A stretch of 64,000 bases of DNA from Barnesiella merdipullorum (GCA_019116365.1 DXBT01000038.1:8809-72808), one strand, 5' to 3'. Shown: positions 9,197 through 17,731, numbered from the stretch's first letter. The notes: generated by a model not told the origin, from the letters alone. Numbers and translations are program-made.

Positions 9197-9799
9197 TCAC
9201 TTTTTGTACAAAACCGGGTTCAGTGCCGGGTCGTTATACATTTTCATCTGTTTATACACCTTCATGTATTTCTTGCCGGCCTCTATCTCATCCAACAGTT
9301 GGTCGATGGCCGTGGACAGGTCGGAGCGTTGCTCAAGCAGGATGCGCAACTTGGCCCTGCACTTCTCCACATGCTCGGGCGAAGCATCCTTGCGCTCAAC
9401 CTCCTGCTGCATGTGATAAATCTTCACGGCCAGAATCGAGAGGCGGTCGATGGCCCACGCAGGGCTCTCGGTATTGATGGTAGCGTCGCTCTTCACCTCG
9501 ACACCGGCATATTTTTTCAGGAAATAGTCGTCGATCATCTCGACCAGATCGGTGCGCTCCTGATTCGATTTATCGATTCTCCGTTTGATGGCCAAGGCCT
9601 CCCGAGGATCGATATCGGGATTCCGGATAATATCTTCCAAGTGCCACTGAACCACATCGATCCAGTTCTTCAGACACAGATAATACTCTATGCTACCCTC
9701 GGCATAAGGATTTTCGAGCGTGGCATCCACGTTATCGAACCGATGGTAATATTGCGTGGTGTTCCAAAAAATGTGATTACAGGTTTCTGCAAAAGTCAT
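9197..9799 (-). CDS. DUF4254 family protein
   Basis: A 200-residue soluble, mostly alpha-helical protein rich in charged residues, recognised as DUF4254 from its opening MTFAETCNHIFWN and the internal NWIDVVQWHLEDIIRNP. Function unknown; in Bacteroidetes the family is commonly found beside GT9 glycosyltransferases, as here, suggesting a role in LPS-core assembly. I place the start at the ATG at 9799; a TTG nine bases upstream is possible. It is the first gene of the minus-strand run and has a TAnnTTTG box upstream. Confidence 0.75.
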   Translation of the reverse strand: MTFAETCNHIFWNTTQYYHRFDNVDATLENPYAEGSIEYYLCLKNWIDVVQWHLEDIIRNPDIDPREALAIKRRIDKSNQERTDLVEMIDDYFLKKYAGVEVKSDATINTESPAWAIDRLSILAVKIYHMQQEVERKDASPEHVEKCRAKLRILLEQRSDLSTAIDQLLDEIEAGKKYMKVYKQMKMYNDPALNPVLYKK

Positions 9800-9880
9800 A
9801 GTTCTCAAAGATTAATAAGCGCATCTATCTCCACTGCCAAACGTTTCCCGATAAGCATAGTGCGCCTTTGTTTCATTTTA

Positions 9881-9888
9881 CAAACATA
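9881..9888 (-). promoter_or_regulatory. -7 promoter box for the DUF4254-GT9 run
   Basis: On the minus strand this reads TATGTTTG, an exact match to the Bacteroidetes -7 consensus TAnnTTTG, about 80 bases upstream of the DUF4254 start. No clear -33 TTTG is seen at the usual spacing. Confidence 0.5.
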
Positions 9889-9962
9889 ACAATACTTTTA
9901 CGAAAAATCGCTATTTCACATATATAAAAATAGTTCTTCGATACAATGCCACAAAAAATTCG

Positions 9963-9970
9963 TACTTTTG
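9963..9970 (+). promoter_or_regulatory. pdxB: -7 promoter box for pdxB
   Basis: TACTTTTG matches TAnnTTTG and lies 22 bases before the ATG at 9993. Its position makes the upstream in-frame TTG (9972) an unlikely start, because transcription would begin at or after it. Confidence 0.6.
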
Positions 9971-9992
9971 TTTGTATAAAAAGCAGATAGCC

Positions 9993-11108
9993 ATGACAAC
10001 AATTCCATACATCGTAGCCGATAACAAGATACCCTATTTAAAGGGTGTTCTCGAGCCTTATGCCCGCATCGACTACCTGTCGCCCGATCGAATGGATGCC
10101 AACGCTGTACGCGACGCTGACATTCTTTTAATACGTACACGCACCAAATGCAACCGCGACCTGCTCGACCAGAGCCGGTGCCGATATATCGCCACGGCCA
10201 CCATCGGCTACGACCACATCGACGCCGGTTATTGCCGCGAAAAAGGCATCGAATGGAAAAACTGCCCCGGCTGCAACGCCGCTTCGGTGGGTCAATACAT
10301 ACTCGCCTCGCTGCTGGCCTGGAGCAAAAGTCACCGCAAGCCACTGCACGAATGCACGTTGGGTGTCGTGGGCGTAGGTCATGTAGGCACCATCGTCGCC
10401 CGCTATGCCCGCCTGCTGGGCATGCGGGTACTCCTCAACGACCCTCCGCGTGAAGAGGCTGAAGGGCCGGCCGAGTTTACTCCGCTCGCAGAGATTTGCC
10501 GCGAAGCCGACATCATCACCTTCCACACTCCGCTCACCCGTGGCGGGAAGTACCCCACATTCCATCTGGCCAGCACCCCCTTCTTCGACGCTCTCGAGAA
10601 ATCGCCCCTGCTCATCAACACGGCTCGTGGCGAAATCGTAGAGACCGAAGCCCTGAAGAGAGCCTTGAAGCAGAAACAGGTTTCGGCCGTGGTACTCGAC
10701 TGTTGGGAAAACGAGCCTCACATCGACAGGGATCTGCTCGACCAGGCCTTCATCGCCACCCCCCATATTGCCGGCTATTCGGCCGATGGCAAATCGACCG
10801 CAACCCGCATGATTGTCGAAGCCGTAGGCCAGTGGATAGGAGTTCACATTCCCATCCAACACATCACGCCCCCGGCTCCGGCTCAGCCTCTCATCGACTT
10901 GACCGGCGTATCTACCCCTTTGCAAAAAGCGATATGGGACACCTACAACCCCTTCGACGACGACCTCAGGCTGCGCAAGTCGCCCGAGACCTTCGAAATG
11001 CAGCGCGGGCTCTACCCCCTGCGACGAGAATTCGGTGCCTACCACATCAAAGGAGCCTCGACAACCGACCGCATGGTTTTAGAAAAATTAGGGTTTAACT
11101 TCGAGTAA
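9993..11108 (+). CDS. pdxB: 4-phosphoerythronate dehydrogenase PdxB
   Basis: A 371-residue D-2-hydroxyacid dehydrogenase. The NAD-binding loop is GVVGVGHVG (about residues 126-134), the catalytic region includes NTARGEIVE and the His of TPHIAGYS, and the C-terminal extension (PLRREFGAYHIKG) is that of PdxB rather than of other dehydrogenases. It oxidises 4-phospho-D-erythronate in the deoxyxylulose-5-phosphate-dependent pathway to pyridoxal phosphate, in the cytoplasm. The gene appears to be monocistronic, with a TAnnTTTG box close upstream and about 240 bases before acpP. Confidence 0.9.
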   Translation: MTTIPYIVADNKIPYLKGVLEPYARIDYLSPDRMDANAVRDADILLIRTRTKCNRDLLDQSRCRYIATATIGYDHIDAGYCREKGIEWKNCPGCNAASVGQYILASLLAWSKSHRKPLHECTLGVVGVGHVGTIVARYARLLGMRVLLNDPPREEAEGPAEFTPLAEICREADIITFHTPLTRGGKYPTFHLASTPFFDALEKSPLLINTARGEIVETEALKRALKQKQVSAVVLDCWENEPHIDRDLLDQAFIATPHIAGYSADGKSTATRMIVEAVGQWIGVHIPIQHITPPAPAQPLIDLTGVSTPLQKAIWDTYNPFDDDLRLRKSPETFEMQRGLYPLRREFGAYHIKGASTTDRMVLEKLGFNFE

Positions 11109-11288
11109 ATATACATATTTTAGAAGTGAGCCCTTCAGGAAAAAGAATTGTATTTCGCAACAAAAACCACCTGTTTTAGAGCAGTAAGAGGTAGAGAAAT
11201 TGCCTATTTTTTTGCACAAAATTTCGTCAAGTGTGCAAAAAATGAGTAATTTATAAGGGAAAATTTTTTTTCTTCGGAGAAAAATATA

Positions 11289-11296
11289 TTCCTTTG
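11289..11296 (+). promoter_or_regulatory. acpP: possible -7 box for acpP-fabF-rnc
   Basis: TTCCTTTG differs from TAnnTTTG at one position and lies 53 bases before acpP in an AT-rich leader that also has an eight-T run (11264-11271). The 240-base region between pdxB and acpP holds nothing else I can identify. Confidence 0.4.
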
Positions 11297-11349
11297 CAGT
11301 TGCAAAAAATAAGAACGTTAATTTATTTATTAATTAAAATTTAAAAATT

Positions 11350-11601
11350 ATGTCTGACGTAGCATCAACAGTAAAAGAAATTATCGTAGAAAAATTAGGT
11401 GTTAAAGAATCAGAGGTAACTCCCGAAGCAAACTTTACCAATGACCTCGGTGCTGACTCTTTGGACACTGTTGAAATGATCATGGAATTCGAAACCAGAT
11501 TCGATATCAAGATCGCCGACGATCAAGCCGAGAAAATCACGACTGTAGGTGAGGCTATCGCTCACATCGAAAAAGCTATCGCAGAGAAAGAGAATAAATA
11601 A
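11350..11601 (+). CDS. acpP: acyl carrier protein
   Basis: An 83-residue acidic protein with the phosphopantetheine attachment motif GADSLDTVE (Ser37). It carries acyl chains in type II fatty acid synthesis and is the substrate of FabF, whose gene starts 3 bases after its stop codon. Length and helix pattern are standard. Confidence 0.97.
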   Translation: MSDVASTVKEIIVEKLGVKESEVTPEANFTNDLGADSLDTVEMIMEFETRFDIKIADDQAEKITTVGEAIAHIEKAIAEKENK

Positions 11602-11604
11602 TTT

Positions 11605-12867
11605 ATGGAGCTTAAAAGAGTTGTAGTAACAGGTCTTGGTGCAATCACTCCGCTGGGAAATGATGTTCCCTCTACATGGGATGCCCTCCTGAAAGGAGTA
11701 AGCGGAGCAGGACCTATTACGCTTTTCGACGCATCTGAATTCAAGACTCAATTTGCTTGCGAGGTAAAGAACTTCGACCCGCTGAAATACTTCAGCGCCA
11801 AGGAAGTGCGTAAACTCGACCGCTACACCCAGTTTGCTTTGGCCGCTACCCAAGAGAGCATGGCCGACTCGGGTCTCGATCTCGAGAAAGTAAACAAAGA
11901 CCGTGCCGGAGTCATCTTCTCGGCAGGTATTGGCGGTATCAGCACCTTTGAGCAAGAGGTAGGGAACTATGCCGTTGCCCCCGAAAAAGGGCCTCGCTTC
12001 AGCCCCTTCTTCATTCCCAAGATGATTGCCGATATTGCAGCAGGACAAATCTCCATGCTGTATGGATTCCGGGGTCCCAACTTCGGTATTGTATCGGCCT
12101 GCGCATCGTCCACCCACGCCCTCATCGACGCCTATAACTATATCCGTCTGGGCAAAGCCGACTTGATCGTATCGGGTGGTGCCGAAGCTGCAATCACGGT
12201 CTCGGGAGTAGGTGGATTCAATGCCATGCACGCACTCTCGACCCGTAACGATTCGCCCGAAACGGCATCGCGTCCGTTCAGCGCCTCGCGCGACGGTTTC
12301 GTCATGGGTGAAGGTAGCGCCTGCCTTATTCTTGAAGAACTGGAACACGCATTGGCCCGTGGGGCTAAAATCTATGCCGAAGTAGTAGGTGGCGGCATGT
12401 CGGCCGACGCTTATCACCTGACGGCTACCCACCCCGAAGGCTTAGGTGCCAAACTCGTGATGCAAAACGCTCTCGACGATGCCCACATGGATCCCGAAGA
12501 GATCGACTACATCAACGTACACGGTACCTCGACTCCTGTTGGTGACAAATCAGAAGCCAAAGCGATTTTGGAAGTATTCGGCGATCACGCCTATGACCTC
12601 AACATCAGCTCGACCAAGTCGATGACCGGCCACCTGCTGGGTGCTACCGGTGCACTGGAGGCCCTCATCTGCGTGAAGACCATCGACGAAAGCATCGTTC
12701 CCCCCACCATCAATCATGCCGAGGGTGACGACGATCCCGAAATCGACAACAAACTGAACTTCACCTTCAACAAGGCTCAGAAACGCGAAGTCAATGCAGC
12801 CCTGTCAAATACCTTTGGTTTTGGTGGACACAATGCAAGTATAATCGTAAAGAAATTCACGAAATAA
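11605..12867 (+). CDS. fabF: beta-ketoacyl-ACP synthase II FabF
   Basis: A 420-residue condensing enzyme of normal length. The catalytic Cys is in SACASSTH (residue 166), and the two catalytic His lie in NVHGTSTPVGD and GHLLGATGA; the C-terminal NTFGFGGHNAS loop is present. It elongates acyl-ACP by condensing malonyl-ACP. It is in an acpP-fabF-rnc transcription unit, with gaps of 3 and 6 bases. Confidence 0.97.
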   Translation: MELKRVVVTGLGAITPLGNDVPSTWDALLKGVSGAGPITLFDASEFKTQFACEVKNFDPLKYFSAKEVRKLDRYTQFALAATQESMADSGLDLEKVNKDRAGVIFSAGIGGISTFEQEVGNYAVAPEKGPRFSPFFIPKMIADIAAGQISMLYGFRGPNFGIVSACASSTHALIDAYNYIRLGKADLIVSGGAEAAITVSGVGGFNAMHALSTRNDSPETASRPFSASRDGFVMGEGSACLILEELEHALARGAKIYAEVVGGGMSADAYHLTATHPEGLGAKLVMQNALDDAHMDPEEIDYINVHGTSTPVGDKSEAKAILEVFGDHAYDLNISSTKSMTGHLLGATGALEALICVKTIDESIVPPTINHAEGDDDPEIDNKLNFTFNKAQKREVNAALSNTFGFGGHNASIIVKKFTK

Positions 12868-12873
12868 ACAAAC

Positions 12874-13683
12874 GTGCTTAAAACGATTTATAACCGTATA
12901 AGGCTCCTTATGTTACGTCATAAGGAGCCTTATGTTCTTTATCATGACCTGTTGGGATTCTGGCCCAACAACATACGCCTCTACGAGGTTGCCTTTCTGC
13001 ACAGCTCCTCGTCGATTTGCGAACAGGGACGGCGCATCAACAACGAGCGTCTCGAGTTCCTAGGCGACGCCATTCTCGACGCCATCGTCGCCGACATACT
13101 TTTTCACCGGTTCGACAACCGCAAGGAGGGCTTTCTCACCAACACGCGGGCCAAGATCGTCAAACGCGAGTCGCTCAACGCCATTGCCCTGAAGATAGGG
13201 ATAGACCGTTTCATCACCTATTCGATGCACATCAGTTCCCACAACAGCTACATGTATGGCAATGCCCTCGAGGCTCTCATCGGAGCCATCTATCTCGACA
13301 AAGGGTATGACTTCTGCAAACGCTTTATCGAAACCCGCATCATCGACTCACTCATCGACCTCGAAAAGATTTCGAAAGAGGAGAGCAACTTCAAGTCACG
13401 CCTTATCGAGTGGTGTCAGAAACACAAAATCAACATCCAGTTTGCGCTGGTCGAGACTCTGGTCGATAAAAACAACAACCCCATATTTCAGTCACAGGCC
13501 CTGCTGGGCGGATTGTCGGGGGGCATAGGCATAGGGTACTCCAAGAAAGAGTCGCAACAGAACGCAGCCCATACGGCCATCGAACGCCTCCGCAAAGACA
13601 AATCCTTCATGCAACTGGTACTGGCTACCCGCCAAAGCGAAAATCCCGAAATTGTCACAGAAAAAACACAAGACAAACAATAG
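12874..13683 (+). CDS. rnc: ribonuclease III
   Basis: A 269-residue protein with an RNase III domain (signature NERLEFLGDAILD at about residues 54-66) followed by a double-stranded RNA-binding domain (about 165-240). It cleaves structured RNA, including rRNA precursors. I choose the GTG at 12874 because residues 1-20 (MLKTIYNRIRLLMLRHKEPY) resemble the usual N-terminus of Bacteroidales RNase III; an ATG at 12910 would shorten it by 12 residues. The first codons contain a perfect 13-bp hairpin (12900-12931), which could serve autoregulation. The gene lies 6 bases after fabF. Confidence 0.95.
   Translation: MLKTIYNRIRLLMLRHKEPYVLYHDLLGFWPNNIRLYEVAFLHSSSSICEQGRRINNERLEFLGDAILDAIVADILFHRFDNRKEGFLTNTRAKIVKRESLNAIALKIGIDRFITYSMHISSHNSYMYGNALEALIGAIYLDKGYDFCKRFIETRIIDSLIDLEKISKEESNFKSRLIEWCQKHKINIQFALVETLVDKNNNPIFQSQALLGGLSGGIGIGYSKKESQQNAAHTAIERLRKDKSFMQLVLATRQSENPEIVTEKTQDKQ
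12900..12931 (+). promoter_or_regulatory. rnc: 13-bp perfect hairpin inside the start of rnc
   Basis: AAGGCTCCTTATG (12900-12912) pairs perfectly with CATAAGGAGCCTT (12919-12931) around the 6-base loop TTACGT. It covers codons 9-20 of rnc and includes the alternative ATG at 12910. There is no proper T tract after it, so a terminator is less likely than an RNA element acting on rnc mRNA translation or decay. Confidence 0.6.
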
Positions 13684-13701
13684 AATCACGGGAGAATTAG
13701 C

Positions 13702-13709
13702 TATTTTTG
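13702..13709 (+). promoter_or_regulatory. -7 promoter box for the GH3-family gene
   Basis: TATTTTTG matches TAnnTTTG, 24 bases before the ATG at 13734 and 19 bases after the rnc stop. It argues against the in-frame TTG at 13707 being the start. Confidence 0.5.
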
Positions 13710-13733
13710 CTTCTCATTGAAAACTTGCGACAC

Positions 13734-15230
13734 ATGAATCTCACGAAGTTGCTGCGTCCGGTATTCGACAAACGGCTCTCTCAAATAGACCGTTATGCCG
13801 ACTACGGTGACATCATACAACAAGAAATGCTTATCGACCTGATTCGAAAAGCCCGAAAGACACAATTAGGCTCGACCTATCGGTTCGACGAAATATCTTC
13901 CTACAAAAGTTTTACCGAGCGCGTACCCATCAGCAGTTACGAAGAGCTGAAGCCCTATATCGAGCGCACCATGCAGGGCGAACAGAACATCCTGTGGCCC
14001 AACCCTATACGTCACTTTGCCAAATCGTCGGGAACGACCAACGACAAAAGCAAGTTCATACCGGTGAGTGCCGAAGCCCTGCGCTATTGCCACTACCAGG
14101 GGGGTGCCGACTGTGTGGCTCTATACCTGCGCGAGAACCCCGAGAGCCGCTTCTTCTCGGGCAAAGGCCTCGTGCTGGGCGGAAGTCGGGCCCAGAATCC
14201 CTTCGGGCAGGCCTACTGCGGCGACCTCTCGGCCATCCTCATCCAGAACATCAGCCCCCTGGTCAACCTCATCAGAGTCCCCTCAAAAAAGATTGCGCTC
14301 ATGAGCGAATGGGATGCCAAGCTCGAGGCTATTGCCAACAGTACCATCGGGAGCGACGTGACCAACCTCTCGGGTGTTCCCTCGTGGTTTCTCGTCCTCA
14401 TCAAACACATCTTGAAGAAAACCGGCCGGCAAGACCTCTCGGAGGTGTGGCCTCACCTCGAGGTATTCTTCCACGGAGGCATCAGTTTTGCCCCCTATCG
14501 CGAGCAATATCGCCAGCTTATCTCCAGCCCCCGGATGCACTATGTCGAGACCTACAACGCCTCTGAAGGCTTCTTTGCCGTGCAGAACGACCTCTCTACG
14601 CCCGGCATGCTGCTGCTCATCGACCTGGGCATCTTCTTCGAGTTCATCCCGTTGGGAGAAGGCAGCGAACGGGCTGTCCCCCTGTGGGAAGTCGAAGCCG
14701 GGCGAAACTACGAACTGGTCATCACCTCAAACGGCGGCTTGTGGCGCTATCGCATGGGCGACACCGTGAAGGTGCTCTCGACCCACCCGCTGAAGATATG
14801 CGTATCGGGTCGCACCAAACACTACATCAATGCCTTCGGCGAGGAGCTGATGGTCGATAATGCCGAGCAGGCCATTGCCCGCACCTGCGAGCAGACGGGA
14901 GCCAGCGTGCTCAACTACACGGCGGCTCCGGTATATATGACCGACCACAACAAGGGACGGCACCAATGGCTCATCGAATTCAGCAACCTGCCTGTTCCCG
15001 TCGAGGAGTTTGCCCGACGGCTCGACCAGAACCTGCAAGACCTCAACTCCGACTACGAAGCCAAGCGCTTCAAGAGCATCGCCCTCGAATGTCTCGAGGT
15101 TATTCCCGCCAAAGCCGGCATATTCGACGACTGGTTGCGCGACCATAACAAACTGGGCGGCCAACACAAGATTCCCCGCCTCTACAACCAGCGCGACATT
15201 ATCGAGGAGATACTCCAGTACAACAACTGA
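13734..15230 (+). CDS. GH3-family acyl-adenylating enzyme (GH3 auxin-responsive promoter family)
   Basis: A 498-residue protein of the GH3 family, a branch of the ANL adenylate-forming superfamily named for plant auxin-inducible enzymes (not glycoside hydrolase 3). The nucleotide-binding motif SSGTTNDKSKFIPVS is at about residues 98-112, and later motifs such as YNASEGFFA and VISNGG/LWRYRMGDTVKV-type segments are in place. Plant members join amino acids to carboxylic acids after adenylation; the substrate of bacterial members is unknown. ATG start at 13734, directly downstream of rnc but with its own promoter box. Converges with metG across a shared terminator. Confidence 0.85.
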   Translation: MNLTKLLRPVFDKRLSQIDRYADYGDIIQQEMLIDLIRKARKTQLGSTYRFDEISSYKSFTERVPISSYEELKPYIERTMQGEQNILWPNPIRHFAKSSGTTNDKSKFIPVSAEALRYCHYQGGADCVALYLRENPESRFFSGKGLVLGGSRAQNPFGQAYCGDLSAILIQNISPLVNLIRVPSKKIALMSEWDAKLEAIANSTIGSDVTNLSGVPSWFLVLIKHILKKTGRQDLSEVWPHLEVFFHGGISFAPYREQYRQLISSPRMHYVETYNASEGFFAVQNDLSTPGMLLLIDLGIFFEFIPLGEGSERAVPLWEVEAGRNYELVITSNGGLWRYRMGDTVKVLSTHPLKICVSGRTKHYINAFGEELMVDNAEQAIARTCEQTGASVLNYTAAPVYMTDHNKGRHQWLIEFSNLPVPVEEFARRLDQNLQDLNSDYEAKRFKSIALECLEVIPAKAGIFDDWLRDHNKLGGQHKIPRLYNQRDIIEEILQYNN

Positions 15231-15290
15231 TAATCGACAGAGAGAGGGCCCCAGATTAGGGTCATCCCCTCTTCATCCCCCAATAAAAGT

Positions 15291-15327
15291 AACGAGAGCC
15301 GCCCTGCATGGCAGAGCGGCTCTCGTT
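15291..15327. terminator. bidirectional terminator between GH3-family gene and metG
   Basis: A 12-bp perfect stem (15291-15302 with 15316-15327) encloses a further CTGC/GCAG pairing. It sits between two convergent genes (stops at 15230 and 15352), with A-rich sequence on the left and T-rich sequence on the right, so it can act in both directions. Confidence 0.8.
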
Positions 15328-15351
15328 GTCTATATTATCTATCAAGTGTTA

Positions 15352-17394
15352 TCACTTCACCTCCGAGCCGGGAGCAATCTCGTCGGCCGCCGGGGTGATG
15401 ACAATCAACCGACCGTCGGCATCCTCGGCCGAGAGTATCATGCCTTGCGACTCTATACCCTTGAGTTTGCGAGGTTCGAGGTTAGCCACGAAGCATACGT
15501 TCTTACCCACCAGCTCCTCGGGTTTGTAGTGCTTGGCTATACCCGACACGATGGTGCGACCGCCCAGACCGTCGTCGATGCGGAACTGCAACAGCTTGTC
15601 GGCCTTGGGCACCTTCTGGCACTCGAGCACTTTACCCACGCGGATGTCGAGTTTGGCAAAGTCGTCGAAAGGCACATTCTCGCGCACCGGCGCAGCCTTG
15701 TGATTCTTCAACTCGTTAGCCTTCTTGGTCTCCAGCAGTTTGTTTACCTGAGCCTCGATTACGCTGTCGTCGATCTTCTCGAAGAGCAGCTCGGGTTTAC
15801 CCAACTCGGCTCCGGCCGGCAGGATATCGGTGCGGCCCAGCATGTTCCAGTCGCAGTGGTGCATGTGGAGCATACCGCGCAACTTCTCGGCCGAGAAGGG
15901 AAGGAAGGGCTCAAAGGCAATCGCCAGGTTGGCCGTAATCTGGAGAGCCAGATTCAAGATGGTAGCCACCCGCGGCATGTCGGTCTTGGCCAACTTCCAA
16001 GGCTCGGTATCGGCCAGATACTTGTTACCGATACGGGCCAGGTTCATGGCCTCCTTGAGGGCATCGCGGAAACGATAGTGATCGAGATAGTTCTCGACCG
16101 ACGCCTTCACGTCGGCAAACTCTTTCAAGGTTTCGCGGTCGTAGTCGGTCAACTCGCCGGCCTCGGGCACCTTACCCTCGAAATATTTGTGGGTGAGCAC
16201 CAGGGCACGGTTCACAAAGTTGCCCAAGATAGCCACCAGCTCGTTGTTGTTGCGGGCCTGGAAGTCTTTCCAGGTGAAATCGTTGTCTTTGGTCTCGGGA
16301 GCATTGGCCGTGAGCACATAGCGCAATACGTCCTGCTTGCCGGGGAAATCCTCGAGATACTCGTGCAGCCATACGGCCCAGTTGCGCGAGGTCGAAATCT
16401 TGTCGCCCTCGAGGTTGAGGAATTCGTTGGCCGGCACATTATCGGGCAAGATATAGCTGCCCTCGGCCTTCAGCATGGCGGGGAATACGATGCAGTGGAA
16501 CACGATATTGTCCTTACCGATAAAGTGAACCATCCTCGTCTCGGGGTCTTTCCAGTAGAGTTCCCACTTGTCGGGGAGCAGCTCCTTGGTGTTCGAGATA
16601 TAACCGATGGGAGCATCGAACCACACATAGAGCACCTTGCCTTCGGCTCCTTCGACCGGTACCGGCACACCCCAATCAAGGTCGCGGCTCACGGCACGGG
16701 GTTGCAGACCCATATCGAGCCACGATTTGCACTGCCCATACACATTGGGTTTCCACTCCTTGTGTTCGTCGAGAATCCAGTGGCGCAAGAAGGGCTCCCA
16801 CTTGTCGAGGGGCAAATACCAGTGTTTCGTCTCGCGCAGCACCGGTTTGTTGCCCGTGATGGCCGACTTGGGATTAATCAGGTCGGTTGCGTTCAACGAA
16901 GTACCGCAAGCCTCGCATTGGTCGCCATAGGCATGCTCGTTGCCACAGTGCGGACAGGTACCGGTAATATAGCGGTCGGCGAGGAATTGATTGGCCTCCT
17001 CGTCGTAGTATTGCATCGAGGTTTTCTCGATAAATTCGCCCTTGTCATATAGTTTGCGGAAGAAATCAGAAGCCATCTTCGTGTGAATGGCCGAGGTCGT
17101 GCGCGAATAGATATCGAACGATATCCCAAACTCCTCGAACGATTTCTTAATAATGTTGTGGTAGCGGTCCACGATATCCTGCGGAGTCACCCCCTCGGCT
17201 TTGGCCTTGATGGTGATGGGCACACCATGCTCATCGCTACCGCCTATCATAATCACATCCTCGCCCTTTAAGCGCAGATATCGCGTGTAGATATCTGCCG
17301 GTACATACACACCTGCCAAGTGGCCTATATGCACAGGGCCGTTGGCATAAGGCAATGCGGTCGTAACCAGCGTACGTTTGAATTTCTTCTCCAT
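15352..17394 (-). CDS. metG: methionyl-tRNA synthetase
   Basis: A 680-residue class I synthetase. The HIGH motif is in YANGPVHIGHLAG (near residue 20), the zinc knuckle is CPHCGNEHAYGDQCEACG (about 146-163), the KMSKS loop appears as KISTS (about 330), and the last 110 residues are the EMAP/Trbp111-like tRNA-binding domain. It charges both initiator and elongator tRNA-Met. The gene is monocistronic, with a full -33/-7 promoter about 105 bases upstream that lies in a dispersed repeat. Confidence 0.97.
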   Translation of the reverse strand: MEKKFKRTLVTTALPYANGPVHIGHLAGVYVPADIYTRYLRLKGEDVIMIGGSDEHGVPITIKAKAEGVTPQDIVDRYHNIIKKSFEEFGISFDIYSRTTSAIHTKMASDFFRKLYDKGEFIEKTSMQYYDEEANQFLADRYITGTCPHCGNEHAYGDQCEACGTSLNATDLINPKSAITGNKPVLRETKHWYLPLDKWEPFLRHWILDEHKEWKPNVYGQCKSWLDMGLQPRAVSRDLDWGVPVPVEGAEGKVLYVWFDAPIGYISNTKELLPDKWELYWKDPETRMVHFIGKDNIVFHCIVFPAMLKAEGSYILPDNVPANEFLNLEGDKISTSRNWAVWLHEYLEDFPGKQDVLRYVLTANAPETKDNDFTWKDFQARNNNELVAILGNFVNRALVLTHKYFEGKVPEAGELTDYDRETLKEFADVKASVENYLDHYRFRDALKEAMNLARIGNKYLADTEPWKLAKTDMPRVATILNLALQITANLAIAFEPFLPFSAEKLRGMLHMHHCDWNMLGRTDILPAGAELGKPELLFEKIDDSVIEAQVNKLLETKKANELKNHKAAPVRENVPFDDFAKLDIRVGKVLECQKVPKADKLLQFRIDDGLGGRTIVSGIAKHYKPEELVGKNVCFVANLEPRKLKGIESQGMILSAEDADGRLIVITPAADEIAPGSEVK

Positions 17395-17499
17395 TTTTCC
17401 TTAATTTCTATCCAGTTAAATACAACCTTGGGGATATTGTCCCCACCGATTTCCGCACGCCCGGCATCCCGTGCAGCGAGCGGTTTTCGACATTTTGTA

Positions 17500-17531
17500 C
17501 AAAGATAGTGAAAGGTGAGCGTAGAGGCAAA
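17500..17531 (-). promoter_or_regulatory. metG: metG promoter with -33 and -7 boxes
   Basis: On the minus strand: TTTG (17531-17528), a 20-base spacer, then TATCTTTG (17507-17500), a textbook Bacteroidetes promoter. The spacer sequence is nearly the same as in a second promoter at 39799-39830, so this is a repeated promoter unit. Confidence 0.75.
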
Positions 17532-17600
17532 CAGAAAACAAAGTTTTCAACGTTTGAGCCATTCTAGCTTCCATAAAGAGAGCGAAAGGGAGTGCAGAAG
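17500..17600 (-). repeat. dispersed intergenic repeat, metG copy
   Basis: About 100 bp homologous to 39799-39912. It starts with an intact promoter unit (17500-17532), continues through a less conserved middle, and ends with a decayed second promoter-like unit (17574-17600, GCGAAAGGGAGTGCAGAAG). The remainder of the 337-base gap between metG and susG holds the susG terminator and nothing else recognisable. Confidence 0.6.
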
Positions 17601-17643
17601 CGATATTCGTTCAACCCTTCTCATCCAACCTTCTCCAGAAATA

Positions 17644-17674
17644 AAGCAGCGGCCTCATCACGAGGCCGCTGCTT
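17644..17674 (-). terminator. terminator of the sus operon (after susG)
   Basis: A 13-bp perfect GC-rich stem (17644-17656 with 17662-17674), loop of 5 bases, followed on the minus strand by TTATTTC. It lies about 58 bases beyond the susG stop. Confidence 0.85.
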
Positions 17675-17731
17675 CCATCCATCATGTAACACCTTTACGG
17701 TGCACTCTTATGTTCAATACACTCAAAACAA

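Noticed and set aside
9972..9992. TTG at 9972 as the pdxB start
   Set aside because: It lies immediately next to the -7 box, so it would be at or before the transcription start; the ATG at 9993 gives the usual N-terminus.
12900..12931. The rnc hairpin as a terminator of fabF
   Set aside because: It lies inside rnc codons and is followed by TATGTTCTTT rather than a T run.
13707..13733. TTG at 13707 as the start of the GH3-family enzyme
   Set aside because: It overlaps the TAnnTTTG promoter box; the ATG at 13734 is preferred.
15010..17052. Long open frame of 680 codons on the plus strand, antisense to metG
   Set aside because: It mirrors metG, which has all synthetase motifs. The translation has no recognisable domain; GC-rich codon bias keeps the opposite strand open.
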